Below, piece by piece: positions 54,740 to 63,400 of a DNA stretch of 64,000 nt. The first letter of the stretch is position 1. The number at the start of each line of letters is the position of its first letter. The position numbers and the translations under genes were made by a program. The DNA lies in assembly GCF_024971095.1 (NCBI RefSeq), contig NZ_CP069717.1, forward strand, positions 2,294,001 to 2,358,000, given 5' to 3'. The notes below the pieces were generated by a model that had not been told where the DNA came from, ran no database searches, and saw nothing but the letters and a program-made list of their open reading frames with translations. The DNA comes from Microbacterium neungamense. GTDB taxonomy: Bacteria > Actinomycetota > Actinomycetes > Actinomycetales > Microbacteriaceae.

Positions 54740-55378
54740 ATGTCCGATCGCCTCGCTCCCGCCCGTCAGGCCGGTGTCCTCGCCGTGCTGCGCGCACCGT
54801 CCCCCGAGCTCGCCCTGGACGCCGCCGAGGCGATCATCCGCGGCGGGGTGACCGGGATCGAGGTCACGTACTCGACCCCGGATGCCCCCGCGGTGATCCG
54901 CGAGCTCATCGCCCGTCACGGCGACGCCGCGTACGTCGGCGCCGGCACCGTGACCACGCCGGCGCAGGCCGAGGACGCCGCGGAAGCCGGTGCCGCGTTC
55001 CTCGTCAGCCCCGGCACCCTTCCGGAGCTGACCCGCGCGATGCTCGACACCGGGCGCGTGGTGATGACAGGTGCGCTCACGCCGACCGAGGTGATGTCGG
55101 CGCTCGCGCTCGACGTGGACGTGGTGAAGGTGTTCCCCGCCTCGCTCGGCGGACCGTCCTATCTCGCGGCGCTGCGCGGGCCGTTCCCGGATGCCCCGCT
55201 GATGCCCACCGGGGGCGTGAACCCCGACAACCTCGCGCAGTGGTTCGCCGCCGGCGCGCTCGCCGTCGGCGCCGGCGGGGACCTCGCGAACTCGGCCTCC
55301 ATCGCCGCCGGCGACTGGGCCGACCTCGAGCGCCGTGCGGCCCGGTTCGCCACGGCGCTGGACGCCGTGCGGGCCTGA
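54740..55378 (+). CDS. eda: KDPG/KHG aldolase
   Basis: 212 residues, class I aldolase barrel. The Schiff-base lysine is Lys130 in [11 protein letters not shown], the catalytic glutamate is Glu41 in [11 protein letters not shown], and [12 protein letters not shown] (66-77) and PTGGVNPDN are family motifs. It cleaves 2-keto-3-deoxy-6-phosphogluconate or the galactonate analogue to pyruvate and a triose phosphate. The operator in front connects it with the FGGY kinase and ribokinase regions. A 2-keto-3-deoxy sugar-acid kinase is not seen in the window. Confidence 0.9.
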   Translation: MSDRLAPARQAGVLAVLRAPSPELALDAAEAIIRGGVTGIEVTYSTPDAPAVIRELIARHGDAAYVGAGTVTTPAQAEDAAEAGAAFLVSPGTLPELTRAMLDTGRVVMTGALTPTEVMSALALDVDVVKVFPASLGGPSYLAALRGPFPDAPLMPTGGVNPDNLAQWFAAGALAVGAGGDLANSASIAAGDWADLERRAARFATALDAVRA

Positions 55379-55391
55379 CGCGACCAGAGGC

Positions 55392-55908
55392 ATGCGCAGA
55401 CTTCTGGCCGCGATCGCCCTCGCCCTCGCCCTCACCGGCTGCGCCCCTGCATCCGCCCCCGACCCGACGGAGACCGCCATGTCCGACGCCACCCGCGACC
55501 TGCTCGCCGCCGCCGCATCCGGAGACGCTGCTGCCGTCCGCGCCGCGCTCCGGGGCGCGCGGACACGACGAGATCCTGCGGATGACGCTGGAGCACGGGG
55601 CCGATCTGCGCAGCACGAACCGCTACGGCGGCACCGCGCTCATCCCGGCATCCGAGCGCGGGCTGCTGAGCATCGTGGAGATCCTGCTCGAGGCGGGCGT
55701 CGACCCGAACCACGTCAACAACCTCGGCTGGACCGCGCTGCACGAGGCGATCGTGCTGGGCGACGGGTCGGAGAAGTACGTGCGCGTGGTACGGGCCCTC
55801 ATCGGCGGCGGCGCGGACGTCACCATCCCGGACGGCGACGGGGTGCTGCCGCGCGACCTGGCGTCACAGCGCGGCTACGACGCCATCGTGGCGGAGATCG
55901 ACCGGTGA
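55392..55908 (+). pseudogene. Ankyrin-repeat lipoprotein with internal frame break
   Basis: ATG 55392 starts a lipoprotein signal ending in the lipobox LALTGCAP, then DATRDLLAAAASGDAAAVRA, the first ankyrin helix pair. Near 55555 the frame changes and the text resumes as ARGHDEILRMTLEHGADLRS, followed by two to three good ankyrin repeats to 55908. The missing piece corresponds to about one and a half repeats. Intact relatives would be surface-anchored ankyrin proteins of about 220 residues. Its end nearly touches the TauE-like gene. Confidence 0.75.
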
Positions 55909-55915
55909 CCGGACG

Positions 55916-56643
55916 GTGATCGAACTCGCGCCGTGGGCGTGGGTGCTGCTCGGGCTCGGCGCCGTCATCACCGGCCTCTCCAAGAGCGCCATCCCCGGTG
56001 CGGCGACCGTGTCGGTGGTGCTGTTCGCCTCCGTGCTGCCGGCGCGCACCTCGACCGCCGCGATGCTGCTGCTGTTCATCGTCGGCGACGTGTTCGCCCT
56101 GACGGCCTACCGGCGGCACGCGCACTGGCCGACGCTGCTGCGACTGGCGCCGGCGGTGGTGGCGGGCCTGCTCGCGGGATTCGCGTTCCTCGCCGTCGGC
56201 GACGACCAGCTGGTGCGGCGCATGATCGGCGCGATCCTGCTGGCGATGGTCGCCGTCACACTGTGGCGCAGGCGGCGCACGACCCCCGCCTCGGGCCCGC
56301 TTGCCGTCGGCGGCTACGGGGCGTCGCCGGCTTCACCACCATGGTCGCCAACGCCGGCGGCCCGGTGATGTCGATGTACTTCCTCGCCACGCGCACGCCG
56401 ATGCAGGTGTTCCTCGGGACCGCGGCCTGGTTCTTCGCGATCGTGAACCTCGCGAAGGTGCCGTTCCTCGCCGGGCTCGGGCTGTTCACCCCTCAGGTGC
56501 TGCTGACCGACCTGCTGCTCGCGCCGCTGGTCGTCGCGGGCGGGCTGACCGGTCTCCGCCTCGCGAAGCGGATGCCGCAGCGGCTGTTCGACCGGATCGT
56601 GATCGTGCTCACCGTGCTGGGCGCCGTGACGCTGCTCTTCTGA
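55916..56643 (+). pseudogene. TauE/SafE family permease with a one-base frameshift
   Basis: The first frame from GTG 55916 gives SKSAIPGAATVSVVLFASVL and four to five helices up to PLAVGGYG near 56318. Adding one G to the run at 56318-56321 restores the frame into GVAGFTTMVANAGGPVMSMY and the remaining helices, ending VLTVLGAVTLLF at 56643. The restored protein of about 242 residues would be a typical sulfite/organosulfonate-type exporter. A single missing G in a homopolymer makes a sequencing error as likely as a true mutation. Confidence 0.75.
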
Positions 56644-56677
56644 GGCGGGGCTGCGCGGGCGGCCGCCGGCCGGTGCC

Positions 56678-57508
56678 TCAGTCCAGGAACACGTCCGGGA
56701 ACAGCGCCTCATCCGGCGTCCCGGGCACCGCGGCGTACTTCGAGAAGTCGGTGACGCCCTCGGCTTCGAGCACGTCCTCGACGATGAGTTCCCGCCCGGT
56801 GAACTCGCGCGCCGGCTTGGTGAGCACGGCGTACGCGGCATCCGCGTAGATCTCCGGCGTGCGGCTCGCGGCCATCACGCGGTCGCCGCCGAGGATGTTC
56901 TGCACCGCGGCGGTGGCGATCGTGGTGCGCGGCCACAGCGTGTTCGCGGCGATCCCGGCATCCGCGAACTCCGCCGCGATGCCGAGCGTGACCATCGTCA
57001 TGCCGAATTTGGCCAGGCTGTAGCCGGTGTGCGCGCCGAGCCATCGCGGGGTCGGGTTCAGCGGCGGCGAGAGGGAGAGGATGTGCGGGTTCGCCGCCTC
57101 CTTGAGCACGGGGATCGCGGCGCGGGAGAGCATGAACGTGCCGCGCACGTTGACGTCCTGCATCAGGTCGTACCTCTTGGCGGGCAGGTCGAGGGATCCG
57201 GACAGGTCGATCACGCTGGCGTTGTTGATCACGATGTCGATGCCGCCGAACTCGCCCTGCGTCTTGAGGACGGCCTCGGTGATGTCGTCGTCGTTGCGCA
57301 CGTCGCCGACGATCGGCAGCGCCTGTCCGCCGGCCTCGCGGATGCGCTCCGCGGCGGTGTGCACGGTGCCCTCCAGCTTCGGATGCGGGGTGTCGGTCTT
57401 CGCCAGCATCGCGATGTTCGCGCCGTCCGCGGCGGCGCGCAGCGCGATCGCCAGCCCGATGCCGCGGCTGCCGCCGGACATCAGGATCGTCTTGCCTGCC
57501 AGTGACAT
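56678..57508 (-). CDS. SDR family oxidoreductase (HSDL2-like)
   Basis: 276 residues. Cofactor motif SGGSRGIGLAIAL (11-23), NNAS instead of NNAG (about 99-102), and Tyr/Lys in GYSLAKFGMTMV (about 162-173). The serine position of the catalytic triad falls in ILSLSPPLN. The insert after the glycine motif (TDTPHPKLEGTVHTAAERI) is characteristic of the human HSDL2-type subfamily. Substrate unknown. The upstream 100 bp contain palindromes that may be its operator. It is followed convergently by the broken TauE-like gene. Confidence 0.88.
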   Translation of the reverse strand: MSLAGKTILMSGGSRGIGLAIALRAAADGANIAMLAKTDTPHPKLEGTVHTAAERIREAGGQALPIVGDVRNDDDITEAVLKTQGEFGGIDIVINNASVIDLSGSLDLPAKRYDLMQDVNVRGTFMLSRAAIPVLKEAANPHILSLSPPLNPTPRWLGAHTGYSLAKFGMTMVTLGIAAEFADAGIAANTLWPRTTIATAAVQNILGGDRVMAASRTPEIYADAAYAVLTKPAREFTGRELIVEDVLEAEGVTDFSKYAAVPGTPDEALFPDVFLD

Positions 57509-57541
57509 CGTCTGTTCTCCTCTTGGGATGCTCGTGACTCG

Positions 57542-57602
57542 TTTCGAATCGCCTGATTGGCCGTGCTCGGGGCCGGATGACAGTCATTCACGCGATTCGA
57601 AA
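57542..57602. promoter_or_regulatory. Nested inverted repeats upstream of the HSDL2-like gene
   Basis: The outer arms TTTCGAATCGC (57542-57552) and GCGATTCGAAA (57592-57602) match perfectly. Between them lies the palindrome ATGACAGTCAT (57577-57587). The block sits between the stop of one SDR and the start of the next, so it may be an operator or an attenuator. Confidence 0.6.
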
Positions 57603-57609
57603 TGCGTGG

Positions 57610-58371
57610 TCATTTGGGGGCCATGCGGATGGCGCCGTCGAGGCGGATGGTCTCGCCGTTGAGGTAGCCGTTCGCGACGATGTGCTCGACGAGCGCGGCG
57701 TACTCGTCCGGCCGGCCGAGCCTCGCCGGATACGGCACCTGCTGGCCGAGCGACTCCTGCGCGGCCTCGGGGAGGCCGGCGAGCATGGGTGTCTCCATGA
57801 TGCCGGGGGCGATGGTGCACACCCGGATCGCGTGGCGCGCCAGCTCGCGGGCGATCGGCAGGGTCATCGCGTGCACGCCGCCCTTCGATGCCGCATACGC
57901 CGGCTGCCCGATCTGCCCGTCGAAGGCGGCGACGCTGGCGGTGTTCACGATGACGCCGCGGTCGCCGCTCGCGGTGGGCTCGTTCCGCGCGATGACGGCG
58001 GATGCCTGAGCGACGACGTTGAAGGTGCCGATCAGGTTGATCCGGATGATCCGTTCGAAGCCGGCCAGGTCGGCCGGGTTGCCGTCCCGGTCGAGCACCT
58101 TCGCCGGCGGGGCGATGCCGGCGCAGTTCACGACGACGCGCAGGGGTGCGGCGGCCTGCGCCGCCTCGACCGCGGCGCGGATCTGGTCGACGTCGGTGAC
58201 ATCGGACGGGGCGAAGTGCCCGCCCAGCTCGGCCGCGACCTCCTCGCCCGCGGAGCCGGGCAGGTCGACGATCGTGACGTGAGCGCCGGATGCCGCGAGG
58301 CGGCGCGCCGTGGCGAGGCCCAGACCGCTGGCCCCGCCGGTGACCAGCGCGCCCTGTCCCTGGATCTGCAT
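57610..58371 (-). CDS. SDR oxidoreductase, 3-hydroxyacyl-CoA dehydrogenase type II-like
   Basis: 253 residues. [13 protein letters not shown] (11-23), [10 protein letters not shown] (about 82-91), catalytic Ser in [11 protein letters not shown] and Tyr/Lys in [11 protein letters not shown] (about 162-172). The CAGIA, FDGQ and PGIMETPML pattern is that of the HSD17B10 (3-hydroxy-2-methylbutyryl-CoA dehydrogenase) group, which would suit branched-chain or fatty-acid breakdown. Upstream (58400-58440) small CTGAG palindromes are visible, with no promoter I trust. Confidence 0.88.
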   Translation of the reverse strand: MQIQGQGALVTGGASGLGLATARRLAASGAHVTIVDLPGSAGEEVAAELGGHFAPSDVTDVDQIRAAVEAAQAAAPLRVVVNCAGIAPPAKVLDRDGNPADLAGFERIIRINLIGTFNVVAQASAVIARNEPTASGDRGVIVNTASVAAFDGQIGQPAYAASKGGVHAMTLPIARELARHAIRVCTIAPGIMETPMLAGLPEAAQESLGQQVPYPARLGRPDEYAALVEHIVANGYLNGETIRLDGAIRMAPK

Positions 58372-58479
58372 CGTGTTCTCCTTCGAACGTGACCGACGAA
58401 CGAATGCGACTGAGTCTCAGCATATGTGGTTCTGAGTCCGAGCCTTGGCCGGATGCCCCAGGAGGTGTTCACTGAGGGC

Positions 58480-58857
58480 ATGGACCTGCGTCGAAAGCGA
58501 GCCTACGACACGGCCGACCCGTCGGACGGGTTCCGCGTGCTGGTGGATCGGCTGTGGCCGCGCGGCATCTCCAAGGAGCGCGCCGCCATCGATCTGTGGG
58601 CGAAGGACACCGCGCCGAGCCCGGAGCTGCGCCGCGACTGGCGCGCCGCTGCGGATGCCGAATGGGAGACCTACGCAGACCGGTATCGGCAGCAACTGGC
58701 GCACGAGAGCGCCGGCGCGCTGGACGACCTCGCCACGGAGCTGCGCGGGCATCCGGTCGTCACCCTCGTCTACGCCGCGCACGACCCCGAGCGCACCCAT
58801 GCGGCCGTCCTGGAGGAGGCGCTGCGTCCACTGTTGAACACCGACGTGGAGGGGTGA
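58480..58857 (+). CDS. DUF488 family protein
   Basis: 125 residues. The fold marker RVLVDRLWPRGISKERAAID (19-38) is characteristic of the short DUF488 (YeaO-like) family. LWAKDTAPSPELR and VTLVYAAHDPERTHA are also family features. Function is not established. AGGAGGTG lies 12-19 bp before ATG 58480. The frame is open earlier, but that part overlaps the ribosome-binding site and the divergent promoter region. Confidence 0.88.
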   Translation: MDLRRKRAYDTADPSDGFRVLVDRLWPRGISKERAAIDLWAKDTAPSPELRRDWRAAADAEWETYADRYRQQLAHESAGALDDLATELRGHPVVTLVYAAHDPERTHAAVLEEALRPLLNTDVEG

Positions 58858-58894
58858 GCGCGCGCCTCGGACGGGTTCGCGACGGTACCGGGCG

Positions 58895-60214
58895 TCAGAA
58901 CGGGGCGTCGGGGACGGTGATGGCCCAGTCCACGGCGGTGGTCAATCGGGCTCGCGGGGGCCGGGTTTCGTGTCCGGTGGGGGTGGTGACTTGGACGGTG
59001 CGGTCGGGTCGGGATCGGTAGGTCGCTTTGGTTCGGTGCCGGTGGGTGTGATCTCGGGGACAGAGGGGGCGCAGATCGGTGATGTTGGTGCGTCCGCCGG
59101 TGGCCCAGGGGTGTTCGTGGTCGATGTCGGCTTCGGCGGCGAGGCGTTCGCAGCCGTCGCGGGCGCAGGTGCCGTGCTGGAGGATGAGGAAGTCGCGTTG
59201 GGCTTTGGTGGGCCGGTAGGTGCGGCGGTCCATATCGAGCACGACCCCGGCGACGGGGTCGGTGATCACGCGGTGGAAGGCCTTCGCGTCCAGGAAGAGC
59301 TGCTTCGCGGTGAGTGGGTCGATCGTGTCGCCGCCGACGATCCGGGCGCTCTCGGCCGGCACCGGCTGCCCGGCCAGCAGCTGCGCGGGGATGGTGACGT
59401 AGATGCAGGTCTTCACCGCTGTGGGCGTACCCTCGCCCTTCAGCCAGGCCGCGAACAGGTCCGCGCGGATCTGATCGCGGGTGCGGCCGTCCCGCTCGGA
59501 CTTCTGGGTGTGTTTGGCGGTGGCGGTGAGTCGACGGTAGGCGGCGCGGGCGTCGACGGTGGACAGGTATGCACCGATCCAGCTCATCCCGTTCTCGTCA
59601 TCCGTGATGAACACGTGCCGCTTGGTCATCGCCTGCGCGTGTCGGCGGGAGGTGTCCGGGCCGACCAGCCGTTCCACCAGGGTCTTCACCTGTCGGCGGA
59701 AGGCCGCCGGAGCGCAGGTCGTCGCCCACTCCGCCGCGGCCCTGTCCACGGCCTCGAAAGCCGCCGCCTCTGCCTCCAGTTCGCCCGCCGACGCCCCGTC
59801 CCCGGCGCGCATCCGGGCGGTCAGGGACACGACCTGCGTGACCTGCGCCATCGACGCGAACCCCTCGCGCGCCATATGCCAGAGCAAAGGCAGGCGGAGC
59901 ATGGCGGTCTCGGCCACCCAGAGCACATGCCGGATCTGATCCTCGGACTGCCGCAACCGCAGACCGATATCCAGGATCACCGACCGCTCCGCATACCGCG
60001 CCGCGTCCGGGTCACCGTGCGGCACGTAAACCTCCGGATGCGCACGCGCCATCCGCACGGCCTCGACAATCCGCTCCGCGCGCCGCGACGCCTTACGGTT
60101 CGCCTCGTTGTCCGTGCAGGTCAGGTCATCCAGCAAGAACGCGACCACCTCCGCCGCTGTCCGCGGCACCGACGGCTCCTCGGGTTCGTCTTCGAACCAC
60201 TCCTCCTCGTCCAT
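58895..60214 (-). CDS. DUF222 / HNH endonuclease-like protein (13E12 type)
   Basis: 439 residues from ATG 60214. An acidic N-terminus and an all-helical DUF222 domain (about 30-340) are followed by an HNH domain with CARDGCERLAAEADIDHEHP and the second half RPLCPRDHTHRH. This is the 13E12-repeat family found in many copies in Actinobacteria. The upstream GTG at 60247 would start inside the SOS-like box, so ATG 60214 is preferred; TATCAT, six bases, ATG gives a leaderless promoter. A role in DNA damage or mobility is plausible but unproven. Confidence 0.88.
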   Translation of the reverse strand: MDEEEWFEDEPEEPSVPRTAAEVVAFLLDDLTCTDNEANRKASRRAERIVEAVRMARAHPEVYVPHGDPDAARYAERSVILDIGLRLRQSEDQIRHVLWVAETAMLRLPLLWHMAREGFASMAQVTQVVSLTARMRAGDGASAGELEAEAAAFEAVDRAAAEWATTCAPAAFRRQVKTLVERLVGPDTSRRHAQAMTKRHVFITDDENGMSWIGAYLSTVDARAAYRRLTATAKHTQKSERDGRTRDQIRADLFAAWLKGEGTPTAVKTCIYVTIPAQLLAGQPVPAESARIVGGDTIDPLTAKQLFLDAKAFHRVITDPVAGVVLDMDRRTYRPTKAQRDFLILQHGTCARDGCERLAAEADIDHEHPWATGGRTNITDLRPLCPRDHTHRHRTKATYRSRPDRTVQVTTPTGHETRPPRARLTTAVDWAITVPDAPF

Positions 60215-60224
60215 ATACCCATGA

Positions 60225-60240
60225 TAGAACATGTGTTCTA
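60225..60240. promoter_or_regulatory. LexA (SOS)-like box
   Basis: Perfect 16-bp palindrome TAGAACATGTGTTCTA, containing the actinobacterial/Bacillus SOS core GAAC-N4-GTTC. It overlaps the minus-strand -10 element TATCAT of the HNH gene. Confidence 0.75.
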
Positions 60241-60289
60241 GTTGCACAAGAGCCAGATTCGAATCTTTGGACGAAGTCCTGCAGCAGGT

Positions 60290-61096
60290 TCAGCTCCAGA
60301 TGAAGCGGAACGTCCCCGCGGCCACCGCCGACGCGAGGGACAGCGCCATGATCAGCACCCCTCCGGCGAGCGCGACGGCATCCGTCCGCGACAGCCGCGA
60401 GGGACGCGCCCACGTGCGCCGGACGTCGGCGCCGAAGCCGCGCGCCTCCATCGCCATCGCCAGCTTGGTGCCGCGTCGCACCGCGAACACCAGCAGCACG
60501 AACGCCATCGAGAAGAACCGCCGCAGCGCTCCGCGATCCCCGACGCCGCGGGCGCGACGGGCCAGACCCATGCTGCGCCAGTCGTCGACGAACAGGCCCA
60601 GCATCCGGGTGCCGGCGAGGACGCCGAGCACGAAGCGGCTGGGCAGCCGGGCGACCTGCGCGAGGGCATCCGCGAGCTCGGTCGGGTCGGTGCGTCCGAA
60701 CAGCAGGATCGTCGGCAGGCCGAGCGCGACGACGCGGATGCCGACGGCGATCGCAAGCTGGATCGACCCCTCGCTGACGGTCGCGTACCCGAAGCTCCAG
60801 AACACCCGCCCCTCAGGCTCGGCGTACAGCAGCATGCTGACACCGGCCACCGGCGCGACCAGCGCGATCGGCGCGAGGCGCCGCAGCACGGTGCCGTAGC
60901 CGAGGCCGGTCAGCGGCACGAGCATCAGCTGCAGCAGGATCGCGACCAACCCGCTGACGACGTCGATCGACGCGAACAGCGGCACCGAGAGCAGCAGCGC
61001 GAGCACCACCTTGGTCACCGGGTTGACGCCCGCGAGCCATCCCGGCGAGACCGGATCGGCGGTGACCGGACGCGCGTAGGCGGGGGCGTGCGTCAT
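60290..61096 (-). CDS. ECF transporter T component (thiamine-related, YkoC-like)
   Basis: 268 residues with five to six membrane helices. It opens with NPVTKVVLALLLSVPLFASI; cytoplasmic helices carry the paired Ala-Arg-Gly motifs ARRARGVGD and EARGFGAD that couple to the ATPases. Its start overlaps the ATPase gene by 4 bp. The three genes 63266 to 60290 and the TPP riboswitch together form a YkoEDC-type uptake system for a thiamine precursor, probably hydroxymethylpyrimidine. Confidence 0.9.
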   Translation of the reverse strand: MTHAPAYARPVTADPVSPGWLAGVNPVTKVVLALLLSVPLFASIDVVSGLVAILLQLMLVPLTGLGYGTVLRRLAPIALVAPVAGVSMLLYAEPEGRVFWSFGYATVSEGSIQLAIAVGIRVVALGLPTILLFGRTDPTELADALAQVARLPSRFVLGVLAGTRMLGLFVDDWRSMGLARRARGVGDRGALRRFFSMAFVLLVFAVRRGTKLAMAMEARGFGADVRRTWARPSRLSRTDAVALAGGVLIMALSLASAVAAGTFRFIWS

Positions 61097-62631
61097 GCCG
61101 CCTCCTCTCCCGCTCCAGGCCGGGCGCCTCGCCGGGCCCCAGGCCGGGCGCCGCGCCGGCCGTCGGGGCCTGCGTCGCCTCGGGTCTGCGCGAGGTCGAG
61201 GCGGATGCGGTGCCCGCCGAGGTGACGGATCACATCCTGGTCGTGCGTGACCGCGACGATCGACCGCCCGCGCGCGATCTCCTCCTGCAGCAGCGCGACC
61301 AGCTCCAGCCAGCCACGGCGGTCCTGGCCGAAGGTCGGCTCATCAAGCACCATCACCTCGGGTGCGGCGGCGAGCACGGTCGCCACCGACAGCCGCCGCT
61401 TCTGTCCGCCGGACAGGGTGAACGGATTCGCCTCGGCGAGGCGGTCGAGGTGCAGCCGCTCCAGCAGCGCCTCGACCACGGCATCCGTGCGTGCGTCGTC
61501 CCAGCCGAGGGCGCGAGGGCCCACGGCGAGTTCCTCGCGCACGGTCTGGGTGAGGAACTGGTGCTCGGGGTCCTGGAACACCGTGCCGATCCTGGTCAGC
61601 AGCTCGCGCGACTGCCAGCGCCACGGGCGCAGCCCGGCGCGTCCGCGCAGGCGCTCCGCGGCGGTCACCATGCCGGCCAGCTCCGGCAGGAGCCCGGCCA
61701 GGGTGAGCGCCAGGGTCGACTTGCCGGCGCCGTTCGGCCCCGTGATCACCGTCGCCGCGCCGTCCGCGACGCGCGGGTGAAGGTCCGCGTGCACCGCGGT
61801 GCGCCCGTTGCGGGAGATCGCCAGGCCCGCCGCGGAAAGGACGGCGGGAGCCGGGTCGACCGGCGGCAGTGTCGGCAGGACGAGCGGATGCCGGGGCACC
61901 CACACGCCGGCATCCGCGAGCGTGTCGCCGTGGCCGGCGAACACCTCCGCCGGCGGGCCGTCGGCGAGGAGCCCGCCGTCCGCGGCGAGCACGATGACCC
62001 GGGTCATCAGGTCGGCCCACACCTCGGTGCGGTGCTCGACGACCACGAGCGTCGCGCCGGTCTCGGCGACGACCCGCTCGACGCTCGCACGGATCTCGCG
62101 TACGCCGTCGGGGTCGAGGTTGGCGGTCGGCTCGTCCAGCAGCAGCAGACCGGGGCGCATGGCCAGCGCGCCGGCGAGCGCCAGGCGCTGCTTCTGCCCG
62201 CCCGACAGCGCCTTGGTCGGATGCCGCAGCGGCATTTCGAGCCCGACCGCGTCGAGCGCCTCGTGCACGCGGGAGGGGATGTCGGATGCCGGAACGCCGA
62301 GGTTCTCGCATCCGAACGCCACATCGTCCCCGACGCGGGACAGCACGATGCCCGCATCCGGATCCTGCAGGACGAGGCCGACCCGGCCCCGGCACCGCTC
62401 GGGCGCCACGCCGTCGATGTGCAGCAGTCCGGTGCGCTCCCCCTCGTCGGCGTCGCCGAGCAGGCCGGCCATCCCGGCGAGGAGCGTGGACTTGCCCGCT
62501 CCGGACGCGCCGAGGAGCAGCACCCGCTCGCCGGGTTCGATCGTGACCGTGACGTCGCGGACCGCGGGCAGCCGGCGCCCGGCGTACCGCCACCCCCAGC
62601 CGTCGGCGACGACCCGTGCGGGGCCCGGCAT
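61093..62631 (-). CDS. ECF transporter ATPase with two NBDs (YkoD-like)
   Basis: 512 residues, two fused ABC ATPase domains. NBD1: Walker A GASGAGKST (about 42-50), LSGGQKQRLALAGAL and LLLLDEPTANLDP. NBD2: GPNGAGKST (about 308-316), LSGGQKRRLSVATVL and VMVLDEPTFGQD. Both look competent. An Arg/Gly/Pro-rich tail (about 480-505) is low complexity. ATG 62631 lies two bases after the S-component stop, and its own stop overlaps the T component start. Confidence 0.92.
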   Translation of the reverse strand: MPGPARVVADGWGWRYAGRRLPAVRDVTVTIEPGERVLLLGASGAGKSTLLAGMAGLLGDADEGERTGLLHIDGVAPERCRGRVGLVLQDPDAGIVLSRVGDDVAFGCENLGVPASDIPSRVHEALDAVGLEMPLRHPTKALSGGQKQRLALAGALAMRPGLLLLDEPTANLDPDGVREIRASVERVVAETGATLVVVEHRTEVWADLMTRVIVLAADGGLLADGPPAEVFAGHGDTLADAGVWVPRHPLVLPTLPPVDPAPAVLSAAGLAISRNGRTAVHADLHPRVADGAATVITGPNGAGKSTLALTLAGLLPELAGMVTAAERLRGRAGLRPWRWQSRELLTRIGTVFQDPEHQFLTQTVREELAVGPRALGWDDARTDAVVEALLERLHLDRLAEANPFTLSGGQKRRLSVATVLAAAPEVMVLDEPTFGQDRRGWLELVALLQEEIARGRSIVAVTHDQDVIRHLGGHRIRLDLAQTRGDAGPDGRRGARPGARRGARPGAGEEAA

Positions 62632-62633
62632 GG

Positions 62634-63266
62634 TCAGACCTCGCGGCGCAGTTCGCGTCCGGCGGCGAAGCGGCCGAGAGCGCCGGTGCCGGCGAGAGCG
62701 CGGACGAGCAGCCAGCCGACGACGCCGGCGAGGACGGCGCCGGAGACGACGAGGGTGCCCAGGTAGATGGCGTTGAACTCCGCGGTCTTCAGGATGTTCG
62801 GGGAGCTGCCGTAGAACAGCTCGAACACCCAGGCCGCCACGGCGGCGCCCACGCCCGCGAGCATCGCGACCGGCAGGCCGAAGCGGCGGTAGAGGAACGC
62901 GGCGAAGACCAGCTCCGCGCCGAGCCCCTGGACGAGGCCGGAGAGCACGGTGGAGACGCCCCACACGTTGCCGATCAGCATGGAGACGATCGCCGCGACG
63001 AGCTCGACCAGCAGTGCGGCGCCGGGCTTGCGGATCACCAGCCCGCCGACGACCCCGCCGAGCAGCCAGATGCCCACGGCGATGCCGCCGAGGCCGGGGG
63101 TCAGGCCGTCGGCGGCCGTGAACCAGGCGTAGCCGATCGTGTTCCACACCCAGAACACCAGGCCGATCGCGACGCCGAGCACGCTGGCCACGACGATGTC
63201 GACGACGCGCCAGGTGTACGTGCGCGGCGTGGTCGCGGACGCGGATGCGGACGGGGATGCGTTCAT
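62634..63266 (-). CDS. ECF transporter S component (YkoE family)
   Basis: 210 residues, about six membrane helices. The sequence after a Ser/Ala-rich start, TWRVVDIVVASVLGVAIGLV, and the GAELVFAAFLYRRFG and WVFELFYGSS segments are characteristic of the YkoE family. As the substrate-binding subunit it would capture a thiamine precursor. The TPP riboswitch ends 10 bp before the ATG, and the ribosome-binding site GGGAGGAGA forms its 3' end, so binding could hide it. Confidence 0.9.
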   Translation of the reverse strand: MNASPSASASATTPRTYTWRVVDIVVASVLGVAIGLVFWVWNTIGYAWFTAADGLTPGLGGIAVGIWLLGGVVGGLVIRKPGAALLVELVAAIVSMLIGNVWGVSTVLSGLVQGLGAELVFAAFLYRRFGLPVAMLAGVGAAVAAWVFELFYGSSPNILKTAEFNAIYLGTLVVSGAVLAGVVGWLLVRALAGTGALGRFAAGRELRREV

Positions 63267-63275
63267 CAGATCTCC

Positions 63276-63363
63276 TCCCTGCGCTGGCATGATCCAGATC
63301 AGGTTCGACGGTCGAAGCGCGGTTCGCTTCCTCTCAGCCCGGCTCGCCGGACTCCCGTGGTTG
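63276..63363 (-). ncRNA. TPP riboswitch (THI element)
   Basis: Read on the minus strand it contains the conserved pieces in order: ACGGGAGTCC, GGCTGAGAGG, CGAACCTGATCCAGATCATG and CCAGCGCAGGGAG. These are the core sequences of the thiamine pyrophosphate aptamer. It lies directly before the YkoE-type gene and would repress uptake when TPP is plentiful. Confidence 0.93.
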
Positions 63364-63388
63364 TGACCCCGATCATAACCGGATTCGG

Positions 63389-63394
63389 TAGCGT
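63389..63394 (+). promoter_or_regulatory. -10 element of the carboxypeptidase gene, leaderless
   Basis: TAGCGT, six bases, then GTG 63401. The ATG at 63395 directly abuts the hexamer and is less likely to be the start. Confidence 0.45.
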
Positions 63395-63400
63395 ATGCAG

